Numbered from the stretch's first letter, positions 24,566-34,115 are shown. The stretch: DNA of 64,000 bases from Peribacillus muralis (GCF_001645685.2 NZ_CP017080.1:3835051-3899050), one strand, 5' to 3'. The notes: generated from the letters alone by a model not told the origin. Translations and numbers: made by a program.

Positions 24566-26440
24566 TTATTTCATTGATGCTGCTTCTTCGCCTAGTAGCT
24601 TAAGCATTTCAACCATTTTTTCACGAGTTCCACCAAAACTATCTACTTCTTTCAACTTGTCAACAATATGTTGAAGACGTTCTATACCATGTTGCCCTGC
24701 AATTCTATTGGGTGCCCAAACAAGATTTTCTTCACCGATTATCGATTCTATTCGATACTTTTTTAATATTTCTTGACCTTCTGCAACAAGTTCTTTTTGC
24801 TTCTGGCCCAGACCCTTTTTAAATAAAATATGATGTGCATGTGGATCTAACATAGCATCAGGTGGGGCACCAATTAATCCTCTCAGATACTTTCCAAAAT
24901 CAATTTTAATTAATGCCTCATTATATTCTTTAATAATACCTAATTCAGACATCTTTTTACTTATCTCTGAGAGTTCATCTACACTAAAAGTGTTATTCTG
25001 AATAGCATTTTTAAGCTTATTCATCTTAGTGGCATTGACGTTACCCGCTTCGCCTATATCATCAAGATAATCACTTACAGCCCTACCACTCGACTCCACC
25101 CTAGCCATCCTAACCAACCGTTCCTTCAGCCCAACCCCATCAACCACATTATAAGGCACCCCACCTGCCATCGACAGTTGGTTTTTCGGGTTGTATGGCA
25201 GTAGGTTAGGGATAGAGAGTTCTTTTACTTTCGCTGCACCTTTAACTGCAGCCGCTTTTGTAGTCGCTACCCCTGTTTTCGTTATGGCTCCTGCTCCTTT
25301 TGTTCCGACCACTGTCGTGACGACGGTTCCGAGGGCGTAGGTGACCCAGTGGGAGCGGGAGTAGGCGTCGCCGTTTACCATGTCTCGTTCATATGAATCC
25401 GAGATGGCTTTGGAGATATATGTATAGGTTTGGATTGGGTGCATGATCGAGTTTGCTACGCCTTCGACGGCTTGCCCTGGGTCTGTGACGAGGTCATATA
25501 TTCCTGTGACGAAGTCTTTTCCGACGTCGAACAGGCCAACGCCGATTCCTTTGGCAATGTCCGCGGTTTGTTTGGCGCTTTCTAGCTGCATGACAAGTTG
25601 CTGCTGGGTGGGTGCTAGGTTTTCGTATCCGATTTGCTTGGCGATTTGGAGGAATTCGTCGGGATCGGTTACATGTTGGAGTTGGGCCTTCAAGTCTTTG
25701 ATCCGGCGATTCTCCGCTTCCGCTTGCTTCACTTGCAGATATTCCGCGGTTTCTTTCTTCCTTACTTCCAGGTTTTTATAGGCTTCGCTGTTTTTGTAGG
25801 CTGTTGCGTTAAAGTAGAGTGGGGATACTTGCCCACCCCTTGTGCTGGATGCTTTCAGTTGCTCCATGAGTGCCGTTAATGCGGCTTGGTCTTGTTCGGA
25901 TGTGGCGTATTCAGCTGTCCACTTATGGTCGATTTCGTTTACTTTGTGGATCGTTTCGGTCCTTGTCGTTTCGGCTTTTTCGATGTTGTCAAAGAATGTG
26001 TCATCGGAGAAGGGATGCAGCTGAATGATATCATCAATTTCTGAAAAGATTTTTTTCAAGTCATTTTTTTGTGCCGTGACCATTTCCTTGGCATGCCGAT
26101 TGGCGTTTTCCAGTTCTCCTTCTAAAAAAGGGAGCGTGACCACGGTTTCGTTCAAGTTCGCTTCGATTGCATCGGCTTGAATGCCATTGAAAAAGGCTAT
26201 GTGCCGCTGAATCAGATGGAGCCAGGCATCGACGACATCGATCTGCGCTGTGTAAAAGCCTTTGATAGCCTCGGCGCCCTGGCCCTGTAGCTCATCATCC
26301 AAATGGACGATACCCGCAAATCCTTTTTTCAATTCCGTGAGCTGTTCTTCTAAGTGCTTGTATTGTTCGACACGCGTTTGCATGGCAGATAAAAGTGTTT
26401 GAGATTCGTACATCAGCGACATAATGGAAAGTCCTTTCAA
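24566..26440 (-). CDS. Hybrid LXG toxin (A head, B tail), AHH nuclease tip
   Basis: About 624 residues. The head and the DNA upstream are those of LXG-A; from residue about 250 onward every difference is of the B type (for example LQHVTDPDEFLQ, TGIYDLVTDPGQAVEG). The tip after ARVES carries DPHAHHILFKKGLGQKQKEL and LVWAPNRIAGQHGIERLQHI, the AHH family of HNH/EndoVII nucleases. It is thus the predicted product of unequal crossing over between A and B, yet is intact. TTG start as in LXG-A (an ATG lies 18 bases further on). Its immunity partner is probably ankyrin protein 1. Confidence 0.87.
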   Translation of the reverse strand: MKGLSIMSLMYESQTLLSAMQTRVEQYKHLEEQLTELKKGFAGIVHLDDELQGQGAEAIKGFYTAQIDVVDAWLHLIQRHIAFFNGIQADAIEANLNETVVTLPFLEGELENANRHAKEMVTAQKNDLKKIFSEIDDIIQLHPFSDDTFFDNIEKAETTRTETIHKVNEIDHKWTAEYATSEQDQAALTALMEQLKASSTRGGQVSPLYFNATAYKNSEAYKNLEVRKKETAEYLQVKQAEAENRRIKDLKAQLQHVTDPDEFLQIAKQIGYENLAPTQQQLVMQLESAKQTADIAKGIGVGLFDVGKDFVTGIYDLVTDPGQAVEGVANSIMHPIQTYTYISKAISDSYERDMVNGDAYSRSHWVTYALGTVVTTVVGTKGAGAITKTGVATTKAAAVKGAAKVKELSIPNLLPYNPKNQLSMAGGVPYNVVDGVGLKERLVRMARVESSGRAVSDYLDDIGEAGNVNATKMNKLKNAIQNNTFSVDELSEISKKMSELGIIKEYNEALIKIDFGKYLRGLIGAPPDAMLDPHAHHILFKKGLGQKQKELVAEGQEILKKYRIESIIGEENLVWAPNRIAGQHGIERLQHIVDKLKEVDSFGGTREKMVEMLKLLGEEAASMK

Positions 26441-26449
26441 CTGCTTTTC
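25694..26449. repeat. Recombination repeat R, copy 2
   Basis: The middle of three identical 756-base blocks; it forms the head of the hybrid LXG gene and joins the two duplicated units. Confidence 0.85.
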
Positions 26450-26507
26450 AGCCAACTAGATTTCATTCGTATGTATTTCATCTACTGTTAAATTGTGGAT
26501 TATCTTT

Positions 26508-26536
26508 AGTTTAGAAGAGTTTCTTCATTTATTCAA
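26508..26536 (-). promoter_or_regulatory. Probable promoter of the hybrid LXG gene
   Basis: Same TTGAAT-N17-TAAACT as upstream of LXG-A, carried over by the duplication. Confidence 0.5.
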
Positions 26537-26637
26537 GAATGGAAGGGATATCCACGAAAAAAAGGGCAGATGAACAGTAAGGAATACCTGTTTATATCCA
26601 CCTTTTTACGACATCTTGTATAAGTGAAGCCGTGACG

Positions 26638-27150
26638 TTATTTTGATGACACCACCAAAAACCGGACAATTTGATCGGAGAAGTTAAACCAGTAATGAGC
26701 TTTTCTCGCATCGAACATAAACGACTGCTGTTCATCCAGTTCCATTCTTTCTCCTTCTATTTCCACTGTCAGCTTTCCTTCAATAATGAATAAAAATTCA
26801 TGTCCGCTATGAGAAAACGCGCTCCCTTTATTTTCTCCTGGCTTTAAGGTGACAAGAATAGGCGAAAAAACAGCATCGCGAATGCCGCTGGATAAATTCT
26901 GATAATGAAATTGTTCATGATTAGAGTCTGAATTTTCTTGGGAGCGATCCTTAGAAAAAAAGAAACTTGGACTCACATCCAATGTGTCGGCAATTTTTTT
27001 TAATGACTCTAAAGTGACGCTTGATTTTCCCCGTTCTACTTGTGATAAAAAGCTGATGGAGACGCCCGTTTGTTCAGCGAGACTCTTTAATGTTAGTTTA
27101 CGCTCTTTCCTCAATTCTTTCAGTTTTTTCCCGATTGAATCAAAAGGCAT
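26638..27150 (-). CDS. XRE-cupin transcription regulator (copy 2)
   Basis: Identical in protein sequence to the gene at 19062-19574: XRE helix-turn-helix plus cupin. Both copies are intact with their own ribosome site and divergent target, so regulator and target doubled together. See copy 1 for motifs and role. Confidence 0.9.
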   Translation of the reverse strand: MPFDSIGKKLKELRKERKLTLKSLAEQTGVSISFLSQVERGKSSVTLESLKKIADTLDVSPSFFFSKDRSQENSDSNHEQFHYQNLSSGIRDAVFSPILVTLKPGENKGSAFSHSGHEFLFIIEGKLTVEIEGERMELDEQQSFMFDARKAHYWFNFSDQIVRFLVVSSK

Positions 27151-27243
27151 GTAGCTACCCCCTTTTTTACATCATATTTAGCTTCATTATACATGACAAA
27201 ATTTGATGAATGCTCCTTCATGATTAACTTCTTACAAAACATA

Positions 27244-27307
27244 TTGACAGAAAATTTTTAATTATTTAAAATGGAGAAAATAACAAATTGAAGTGTCACT
27301 TCAATTT
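27244..27307 (+). promoter_or_regulatory. SigA promoter and palindromic operator of the MHS transporter (copy 2)
   Basis: TTGACA at 27244, TAAAAT at 27267, and the 11-1-11 palindrome at 27285-27307, as in copy 1. Confidence 0.7.
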
Positions 27308-27326
27308 TTTGGAGGAATGACTCAAG

Positions 27327-28625
27327 ATGGAAAAGAAGCAAATGCGGCGAATATTAATCGCGAGTTTAGTCGGAAGTTCGATTGAGTGGTTTGATTATTT
27401 TTTATATGGAACCGTTGCGGCCCTCGTGTTTAACCAGCTATTTTTCGTGAATGAAGACCCGACGATAGGACTGTTGCTTTCCTACGCATCCTTTGCGTTA
27501 GCATTCTTCATCCGTCCTTTTGGCGGAGTGATCTTTAGTCATATTGGCGATCGTATCGGGAGAAAGAAAACACTTGTTTTAACACTTAGTATAATGGGGA
27601 TCGCTACATTTGGGATGGGTCTTCTTCCTACTTATCAAGCTGTGGGGATTTGGGCGCCGATTTTATTGATTACGTTGCGCTTAGTTCAAGGTCTAGGTAT
27701 TGGCGGTGAATGGGAAGGGGCACTTTTATTGGCGGTTGAATATGCTCCCGCGGAAAAACGGGGCTTGTTCGGAGCCATTCCCCAAATGGGTGTAACAATA
27801 GGAATGCTGCTTGGAACCATCGCCTTATCTTTTATGACGTTGCTTCCTGAAAACGCATTCATGACTTGGGGATGGCGTTTACCATTCATTTTTAGTGCTC
27901 TCCTTGTATTCTTTGGCCTATGGATCCGTAAAGGGATCGATGAAACGCCATCTTTCAAAAAAGTAAAGGAATCCGGAGAAGTTCCAAAGCTGCCGATTGT
28001 AGAAACGCTTAAGAACTATTGGCGTGAAGTGATTATCGCGGTGGGCGCGAAAGTGGTAGAAACTGCCCCATTTTATATTTTCAGCACATTTGTCGTATCA
28101 TATGCCACTACAAATCTCGGTTTCTCACGGACAGCCACACTGACTGCCGTCATGATTGCAACCATTATTACGACGATCTTAATACCAATCATGGGGATGT
28201 TATCTGATAAAATCGGCCGCAAAAAGCTGTTTATAGCGGGAACGATCGGGATGGCACTGTTTGCATTTCCATACTTCTGGTTGCTACAGCAAAAATCGGT
28301 ACCGCTATTAATCATTGCAACAGTGATAGGCTTAGGAATCATTTGGGCTCCCATCACAGCTGTACTTGGAACGATGTTCTCGGAAATTTTCGATGCAAGG
28401 ATTCGGTATACCGGCATCACGCTTGGCTATCAAATCGGGGCAGCTCTAGCAGGAGGCACAGCCCCGCTCGTTGCAACGGCTTTACTTAATAGGTTTAATA
28501 ACTCTTATGTTCCTGTCGCCATTTACATTATTTTTGCATCGTTCCTTTCCCTAGCAGCGATTTGGGCAGTCAAGGAACGCAGCAATCAGAAATTGGACGA
28601 AATGCATAATACCAGCGCCATGTAA
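27327..28625 (+). CDS. MHS-family MFS transporter (copy 2)
   Basis: A 432-residue proton symporter identical in protein sequence to copy 1. At 27419 it has G where copy 1 has T at 19843, changing an Ala codon GCT to GCG without effect on the protein. This single change is the only difference I found between the two duplicated units. Operon with the cyclodeaminase-like gene downstream. Confidence 0.92.
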   Translation: MEKKQMRRILIASLVGSSIEWFDYFLYGTVAALVFNQLFFVNEDPTIGLLLSYASFALAFFIRPFGGVIFSHIGDRIGRKKTLVLTLSIMGIATFGMGLLPTYQAVGIWAPILLITLRLVQGLGIGGEWEGALLLAVEYAPAEKRGLFGAIPQMGVTIGMLLGTIALSFMTLLPENAFMTWGWRLPFIFSALLVFFGLWIRKGIDETPSFKKVKESGEVPKLPIVETLKNYWREVIIAVGAKVVETAPFYIFSTFVVSYATTNLGFSRTATLTAVMIATIITTILIPIMGMLSDKIGRKKLFIAGTIGMALFAFPYFWLLQQKSVPLLIIATVIGLGIIWAPITAVLGTMFSEIFDARIRYTGITLGYQIGAALAGGTAPLVATALLNRFNNSYVPVAIYIIFASFLSLAAIWAVKERSNQKLDEMHNTSAM

Positions 28626-28659
28626 TTCATGGTGTTTTAACTTCAAGGAGGGCAATTGA

Positions 28660-29643
28660 ATGTTAGTAATAAATGAAAAGGAAATTCAAAACACTTATGG
28701 AATGAAGGAAGCAATGACAGATATAAAGGCGGTATTGTGTGCACATGGTGCTAGAAAAATAGACAACCCCCATCGCACAGTTCTCGCTTTCCCGGAACAC
28801 GAGGCATCGGCACTTTACATGCCAAGCGCTGATCTATCGGAAGAAGTTGCAGCTGTCAAAGTCGTGACCATCTTTCCAAAAAATCCTTCAAGGGGAATGG
28901 CAACGACACAGGGGGTCATTCTGCTGTCAGATGCAGAAAATGGCGAACATTTAGCATTGTTGAATGCCTCCTATTTAACACGTCTTAGAACGGGGGCATT
29001 GAGCGGCATTGCCACAGACTTCCTTGCACGCAAAGACGCCCGGGTTCTCACGATAATCGGAACGGGAGCAATGGCATTTGAACAAGCACTCGGTGTGTTA
29101 GCCGTAAGGGATATTGAGCGTATTTTATTAGTAAATCGCACACGCGAGAAAGCGGAAAAATTCGGGGAAAAGCTGCAGACCTTCGGCGTAACCGTTCCAT
29201 TTGAAGTTTTCGAAGATGTTTCAGCAGCTGTTCGTCAAGCAGATATCATTTGCTGTGCAACCCGCTCGAACGAGCCTGTCTTCAATGGGATGGATGTAAG
29301 GCCGGGTACACACATCAACGGGGTTGGGTCTTACTTGCCCGATATGAAAGAAGTGGATCATACCACAATTTCACGCGCTGCTAAAATCATCGTCGACGAT
29401 TTGGCGGGCGTGCAGGATGAAGCAGGAGAACTTATCTCTGCAGCACATCAGGGCAATTGGTCGTTTCATGATATCCACGGGGAGCTTTATGAACTTGTAA
29501 CGCTAAGCAAAACAGGCAGGGAAAATGAAGAGGAAATCACCTTCTTTAAATCGGTCGGTGCTGCATACTTTGACCTCGCCGTGGCAAAAGGGGTTTACAG
29601 CCAAGCAAAAGAACGCAATATCGGGATCGAGATCGAGGTATAA
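28660..29643 (+). CDS. Ornithine cyclodeaminase/mu-crystallin family protein (copy 2)
   Basis: Identical to the 327-residue protein at 21084-22067, with the same AAGGAGG ribosome site and downstream hairpin. See copy 1 for motifs. Both copies look functional, so enzyme dosage would be doubled. Confidence 0.9.
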   Translation: MLVINEKEIQNTYGMKEAMTDIKAVLCAHGARKIDNPHRTVLAFPEHEASALYMPSADLSEEVAAVKVVTIFPKNPSRGMATTQGVILLSDAENGEHLALLNASYLTRLRTGALSGIATDFLARKDARVLTIIGTGAMAFEQALGVLAVRDIERILLVNRTREKAEKFGEKLQTFGVTVPFEVFEDVSAAVRQADIICCATRSNEPVFNGMDVRPGTHINGVGSYLPDMKEVDHTTISRAAKIIVDDLAGVQDEAGELISAAHQGNWSFHDIHGELYELVTLSKTGRENEEEITFFKSVGAAYFDLAVAKGVYSQAKERNIGIEIEV

Positions 29644-29933
29644 AAAGAGGCCCGTACCGGTAACGATCTATGATTTTAGCTAAATCCAGAACGAGCTCAT
29701 TTTTTTCAATCAATTCGCCTGCTATTAGGGCAGGGAAAATGGAAATGAAATGATGGATTTTTAGTGATTGAATAGCCGCCAAGAATGGTGATGTGCACCA
29801 AGTCTTGGCGGCTATTAAAGTATTTATAGCTAAAACATGATCTAGGCCAAACCATTTTTAGCATCTCAACTCCGAAAACCATCTTTATCTGTACACTTAT
29901 GCTATGTTTACATGTTTAATCGTGTTCAAGCTT
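29644..29933. other. Convergent intergenic region (copy 2)
   Basis: Same as 22068-22357; holds only the hairpin at 29772-29817. Confidence 0.4.
29772..29817 (+). terminator. Hairpin after the cyclodeaminase gene (copy 2)
   Basis: Same 14-bp-arm hairpin as at 22196-22241. Confidence 0.5.
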
Positions 29934-30245
29934 TCATAAGAGTTGTTTAGCAATTTGTTCAGCTTTATGCAATTCTCCTAATAGCGGATTTTTACAGTCA
30001 TTATAACTATCCATATACGCACGTACACCGCCCAAAATATGTATCTCCTTGATATCTTCATTATTCTCTAATATGTCTAATGCCTTCTTATATCTTTTAT
30101 ATATAAGATGTAAAACACCACTATTCATATTTTTAGGATAGTCGTCCTCCATTTTATTTATAACCACTTTTATTTGTTCAATTAACTCATATTTACCAAA
30201 GTGCGTAATAAACTCCTGTAAAGCTGAGTATTTCACCAATATCAC
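29934..30245 (-). CDS. 103-residue protein of the immunity array (copy 2)
   Basis: Identical to the protein at 22358-22669. Unrecognised family; a candidate immunity protein by position and size only. Confidence 0.6.
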   Translation of the reverse strand: MILVKYSALQEFITHFGKYELIEQIKVVINKMEDDYPKNMNSGVLHLIYKRYKKALDILENNEDIKEIHILGGVRAYMDSYNDCKNPLLGELHKAEQIAKQLL

Positions 30246-30291
30246 CTACTATTCTTGATTTAAAAACTCCTTTTACGTGTTCTAAATACAT

Positions 30292-30504
30292 TTATTTTTC
30301 TTCTTTATATGCTAAGGAAATCTTTACTACTTCCTTTGGTGATAAATCCTCATCATTCCAAAATATCAAGTAACTAGGGGCAGGATGAGGAACATTGTCT
30401 TCTAAAATATCTATGTATTCACTTACTTCTTCATCAGACAGCTTAGGATTGCATATTTTATTTACTAGTTCAATTAATTCTTCTTTAGATAACTTTTTAC
30501 TCAT
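30292..30504 (-). CDS. Colicin/pyocin DNase immunity-like protein (copy 2)
   Basis: Identical to the 70-residue Im7/Im9-like protein at 22716-22928, with the same GGAGGTGGG site. Again no matching DNase toxin is next to it. Confidence 0.72.
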   Translation of the reverse strand: MSKKLSKEELIELVNKICNPKLSDEEVSEYIDILEDNVPHPAPSYLIFWNDEDLSPKEVVKISLAYKEEK

Positions 30505-30638
30505 TTTTCCCACCTCCCCTTAATAACTGCCCTTTCTTTCCAAAATGATAAGCAGGGTCTAAAGGCTACAGAAGCATGATTTTCTTCAATCCCTACGTAC
30601 AGCTCCTAATTCCTTTTTTTACACTTCATTTATAAGGC

Positions 30639-30676
30639 AAAAAGCACCTGTTTCTTTAAAGGCAACCATGTGCTTT
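30639..30676 (-). terminator. Cassette terminator 1 (copy 2)
   Basis: Same imperfect AAAGCAC...GTGCTTTTT hairpin as at 23063-23100. Confidence 0.6.
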
Positions 30677-30747
30677 CATCCGGTTCTTGATAGAATAACT
30701 TATAAAGTCTGTAACCATTTTATTGCACTAACTAAAAAGTCACTTTT

Positions 30748-31257
30748 CTATTCTTTTTCATCTATCTTCTGCTTTAAATATTCAGCAATTTCTGTTTGCC
30801 CTCTTTCAATAGCAAATTCATAAGCTCCCATATCTTTCATAGTATCCCCTGTATACTTAACAGTAATATCAATACCATTCTGAACAAGATACTTTACAAT
30901 ATCAAGATGCCCACCATATATTGCAGCAAACAGAGGATTCCTATCTGATTCACTAGTATCAATCTCAACATTCTGGTTAATGAGATATTCGACAATATCT
31001 AAATGGCCTTTTGTAGCTGCTCTTTCAAGGGCATTTGTAGAAAAAGTTCCGCCCTGTGCATTAGTGTCTATGCCGGCATTAATAAGATATTTTATTATTT
31101 CTAAATGCCCGTGAGCTGCTGCTATATGTAACCATGTACCAAAGGGCGTTACCCATGTTAACATTTCTGGTTCTTTCTCAAGTGAATTCTTCAACGTTTC
31201 CAATTGGCCACTTTTTATGGCACCTCTAATGTCTTTCGCAATTTGAGCTTTATCCAT
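30748..31257 (-). CDS. Ankyrin-repeat immunity-type protein 2 (copy 2)
   Basis: Identical to the 169-residue protein at 23172-23681, with about four ankyrin repeats. See copy 1. Confidence 0.82.
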   Translation of the reverse strand: MDKAQIAKDIRGAIKSGQLETLKNSLEKEPEMLTWVTPFGTWLHIAAAHGHLEIIKYLINAGIDTNAQGGTFSTNALERAATKGHLDIVEYLINQNVEIDTSESDRNPLFAAIYGGHLDIVKYLVQNGIDITVKYTGDTMKDMGAYEFAIERGQTEIAEYLKQKIDEKE

Positions 31258-31394
31258 TTAGTTTCTCCTTTATTTCCAACGTCTTCTAGAATATCAATAG
31301 TATCATCTAAGTCTGAACCCGCTGTAAAAACTGCTTTCAATTGATTTTTAACATTGTCTAAAGATTTAATATTATGTTTTCCTATAATTAAATT
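31215..31394 (-). pseudogene. Orphan toxin-tip remnant (copy 2)
   Basis: Same start-less frame as 23639-23818 (NLIIGKHNIKSLDNVKNQLK...), duplicated with the unit. Confidence 0.45.
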
Positions 31395-31407
31395 TCAAAT
31401 AAAAAAC

Positions 31408-31446
31408 AAAAAGCACCTGTTGCCTCAAAGACAATCAAATGCTTTA
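31408..31446 (-). terminator. Cassette terminator 2 (copy 2)
   Basis: Same imperfect hairpin as at 23832-23870. Confidence 0.55.
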
Positions 31447-31612
31447 TCGTTAGCCATATAAAGTAACTCATCACAAATCTTATCTTTAAACCAACGAGCT
31501 TGCTTAAATTGTAGGTTCAAAGTTTGTTCCTTGTAATGATACTTCGTAAACTGAAAACGTCATCTCGCCCAGCTATCTTTCGTAATTATCATAATTTATA
31601 TTGTTACAAAAA

Positions 31613-32122
31613 CTATTCTTTTTCATCCAACTTCTGCTTTAAATATTCAGCAATTTCTATTTGCCCTCTTTCAATAGCAAATTCATAGGCTCCCATATCT
31701 TTCATAGTATCCCCTGTATACTTAACAGTAACATCAATACCATTCTGAACAAGATACTTTACAATATCAAGGTGACCACCATAAATCGCTGAGAATAAAG
31801 GATTTCTATTTGGGTCACTAACATCTAATATTGCACCATTATCAAATAAGTACTCTACAATACTAATTTCACCTTCACTAGCTGCATGTGCAATAGTCGC
31901 TGACTTTGGTACCCCTTCGTTTATGTTAATATCCATACCTGATTCAACTAGAAATTTTATCATATCTAGTTCTCCAGCTCTAGCCGCAACATGTAACCAA
32001 GTTCCAAAAGGTGTTACAAAATCGAGCAAACTTTTATCAGTAACAATGATCTCTTTCGCTTGTTCTATATCACCATTCTTAATTAAATCATAGATTTTTA
32101 TTGCTTTTTCCTTATTATCCAT
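31613..32122 (-). CDS. Ankyrin-repeat immunity-type protein 1 (copy 2)
   Basis: Identical to the protein at 24037-24546, here directly downstream of the original LXG-B gene, about 20 bases after its stop. Probable immunity to the AHH tip. See copy 1 for repeats and start choice. Confidence 0.83.
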   Translation of the reverse strand: MDNKEKAIKIYDLIKNGDIEQAKEIIVTDKSLLDFVTPFGTWLHVAARAGELDMIKFLVESGMDININEGVPKSATIAHAASEGEISIVEYLFDNGAILDVSDPNRNPLFSAIYGGHLDIVKYLVQNGIDVTVKYTGDTMKDMGAYEFAIERGQIEIAEYLKQKLDEKE

Positions 32123-32141
32123 AAAATCCTCCAAAATATAT

Positions 32142-34016
32142 TTATTTCATTGATGCTGCTTCTTCGCCTAGTAGCTTAAGCATTTCAACCATTTTTTCAC
32201 GAGTTCCACCAAAACTATCTACTTCTTTCAACTTGTCAACAATATGTTGAAGACGTTCTATACCATGTTGCCCTGCAATTCTATTGGGTGCCCAAACAAG
32301 ATTTTCTTCACCGATTATCGATTCTATTCGATACTTTTTTAATATTTCTTGACCTTCTGCAACAAGTTCTTTTTGCTTCTGGCCCAGACCCTTTTTAAAT
32401 AAAATATGATGTGCATGTGGATCTAACATAGCATCAGGTGGGGCACCAATTAATCCTCTCAGATACTTTCCAAAATCAATTTTAATTAATGCCTCATTAT
32501 ATTCTTTAATAATACCTAATTCAGACATCTTTTTACTTATCTCTGAGAGTTCATCTACACTAAAAGTGTTATTCTGAATAGCATTTTTAAGCTTATTCAT
32601 CTTAGTGGCATTGACGTTACCCGCTTCGCCTATATCATCAAGATAATCACTTACAGCCCTACCACTCGACTCCACCCTAGCCATCCTAACCAACCGTTCC
32701 TTCAGCCCAACCCCATCAACCACATTATAAGGCACCCCACCTGCCATCGACAGTTGGTTTTTCGGGTTGTATGGCAGTAGGTTAGGGATAGAGAGTTCTT
32801 TTACTTTCGCTGCACCTTTAACTGCAGCCGCTTTTGTAGTCGCTACCCCTGTTTTCGTTATGGCTCCTGCTCCTTTTGTTCCGACCACTGTCGTGACGAC
32901 GGTTCCGAGGGCGTAGGTGACCCAGTGGGAGCGGGAGTAGGCGTCGCCGTTTACCATGTCTCGTTCATATGAATCCGAGATGGCTTTGGAGATATATGTA
33001 TAGGTTTGGATTGGGTGCATGATCGAGTTTGCTACGCCTTCGACGGCTTGCCCTGGGTCTGTGACGAGGTCATATATTCCTGTGACGAAGTCTTTTCCGA
33101 CGTCGAACAGGCCAACGCCGATTCCTTTGGCAATGTCCGCGGTTTGTTTGGCGCTTTCTAGCTGCATGACAAGTTGCTGCTGGGTGGGTGCTAGGTTTTC
33201 GTATCCGATTTGCTTGGCGATTTGGAGGAATTCGTCGGGATCGGTTACATGTTGGAGTTGGGCCTTCAAGTCTTTGATCCGGCGATTCTCCGCTTCCGCT
33301 TGCTTCACTTGCAGATATTCCGCGGTTTCTTTCTTCCTTACTTCCAGGTTTTTATAGGCTTCGCTGTTTTTGTAGGCTGTTGCGTTAAAGTAGAGTGGGG
33401 ATACTTGCCCACCCCTTGTGCTGGATGCTTTCAGTTGCTCCATGAGTGCCGTTAATGCGGCTTGGTCTTGTTCGGATGTGGCGTATTCAGCTGTCCACTT
33501 ATGGTCGATTTCGTTTACTTTGTGGATCGTTTCGGTCCTTGTCGTTTCGGCTTTTTCGATGTTGTCAAAGAATGTGTCATCGGAGAAGGGATGCAGCTGA
33601 ATGATATCATCAATTTCTGAAAAGATTTTTTTCAAGTCATTTTTTTGTGCCGTGACCATTTCCTTGGCATGCCGATTGGCGTTTTCCAGTTCTCCTTCTA
33701 AAAAAGGGAGCGTGACCACGGTTTCGTTCAAGTTCGCTTCGATTGCATCGGCTTGAATGCCATTGAAAAAGGCTATGTGCCGCTGAATCAGATGGAGCCA
33801 GGCATCGACGACATCGATCTGCGCTGTGTAAAAGCCTTTGATAGCCTCGGCGCCCTGGCCCTGTAGCTCATCATCCAAATGGACGATACCCGCAAATCCT
33901 TTTTTCAATTCCGTGAGCTGTTCTTCTAAGTGCTTGTATTGTTCGACACGCGTTTGCATGGCAGATAAAAGTGTTTGAGATTCGTACATCAGCGACATAA
34001 TGGAAAGTCCTTTCAA
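32142..34016 (-). CDS. LXG polymorphic toxin B, AHH nuclease tip
   Basis: A 624-residue toxin: LXG domain, charged coiled region, pretoxin segment, ARVES linker, then an AHH-type HNH/EndoVII nuclease tip (DPHAHHILFKKGLGQKQKEL). Its protein equals the hybrid toxin at 24566. What differs is the DNA upstream of 34025, which is only loosely like that of LXG-A; this shows B was a separate paralogue before duplication. The TTG at 34016 is the furthest upstream common start, because the codons before it lack a start. Substrate (DNA or RNA) is not settled by the motif. Confidence 0.87.
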   Translation of the reverse strand: MKGLSIMSLMYESQTLLSAMQTRVEQYKHLEEQLTELKKGFAGIVHLDDELQGQGAEAIKGFYTAQIDVVDAWLHLIQRHIAFFNGIQADAIEANLNETVVTLPFLEGELENANRHAKEMVTAQKNDLKKIFSEIDDIIQLHPFSDDTFFDNIEKAETTRTETIHKVNEIDHKWTAEYATSEQDQAALTALMEQLKASSTRGGQVSPLYFNATAYKNSEAYKNLEVRKKETAEYLQVKQAEAENRRIKDLKAQLQHVTDPDEFLQIAKQIGYENLAPTQQQLVMQLESAKQTADIAKGIGVGLFDVGKDFVTGIYDLVTDPGQAVEGVANSIMHPIQTYTYISKAISDSYERDMVNGDAYSRSHWVTYALGTVVTTVVGTKGAGAITKTGVATTKAAAVKGAAKVKELSIPNLLPYNPKNQLSMAGGVPYNVVDGVGLKERLVRMARVESSGRAVSDYLDDIGEAGNVNATKMNKLKNAIQNNTFSVDELSEISKKMSELGIIKEYNEALIKIDFGKYLRGLIGAPPDAMLDPHAHHILFKKGLGQKQKELVAEGQEILKKYRIESIIGEENLVWAPNRIAGQHGIERLQHIVDKLKEVDSFGGTREKMVEMLKLLGEEAASMK

Positions 34017-34025
34017 CTGCTTTTC
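33270..34025. repeat. Recombination repeat R, copy 3 (head of LXG-B)
   Basis: 756 bases identical to the heads of LXG-A and the hybrid. Identity stops abruptly at 34025, ten bases before the diverged upstream DNA. Confidence 0.85.
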
Positions 34026-34086
34026 TACTACATGCTTTCAATTATATGTATGGATTTCATCTATTGTTAAATAGTGGATTATCTAT

Positions 34087-34115
34087 AGTTTAGAAGAGTT
34101 TCTTCATTTATTCAA
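34087..34115 (-). promoter_or_regulatory. Probable promoter of LXG-B
   Basis: TTGAAT-N17-TAAACT on the minus strand, the same as before LXG-A although neighbouring bases have diverged. That conservation supports it. Confidence 0.5.

Larger units (their letters stand above)
18118..34025. repeat. Tandem duplication, period 7,576 bp (R-U-R-U-R)
   Basis: The segments 18118-26449 and 25694-34025 are the same 8,332 bases offset by 7,576. They overlap in the shared R block. The only difference I found is T/G at 19843/27419, a silent Ala codon change in the MFS gene. The unit contains, leftmost to rightmost, a regulator (-), MHS transporter (+), cyclodeaminase-like gene (+), four immunity-type genes (-) and the tail of an LXG gene (-). 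The ends lie inside LXG heads, as expected from homologous unequal exchange. Confidence 0.9.
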
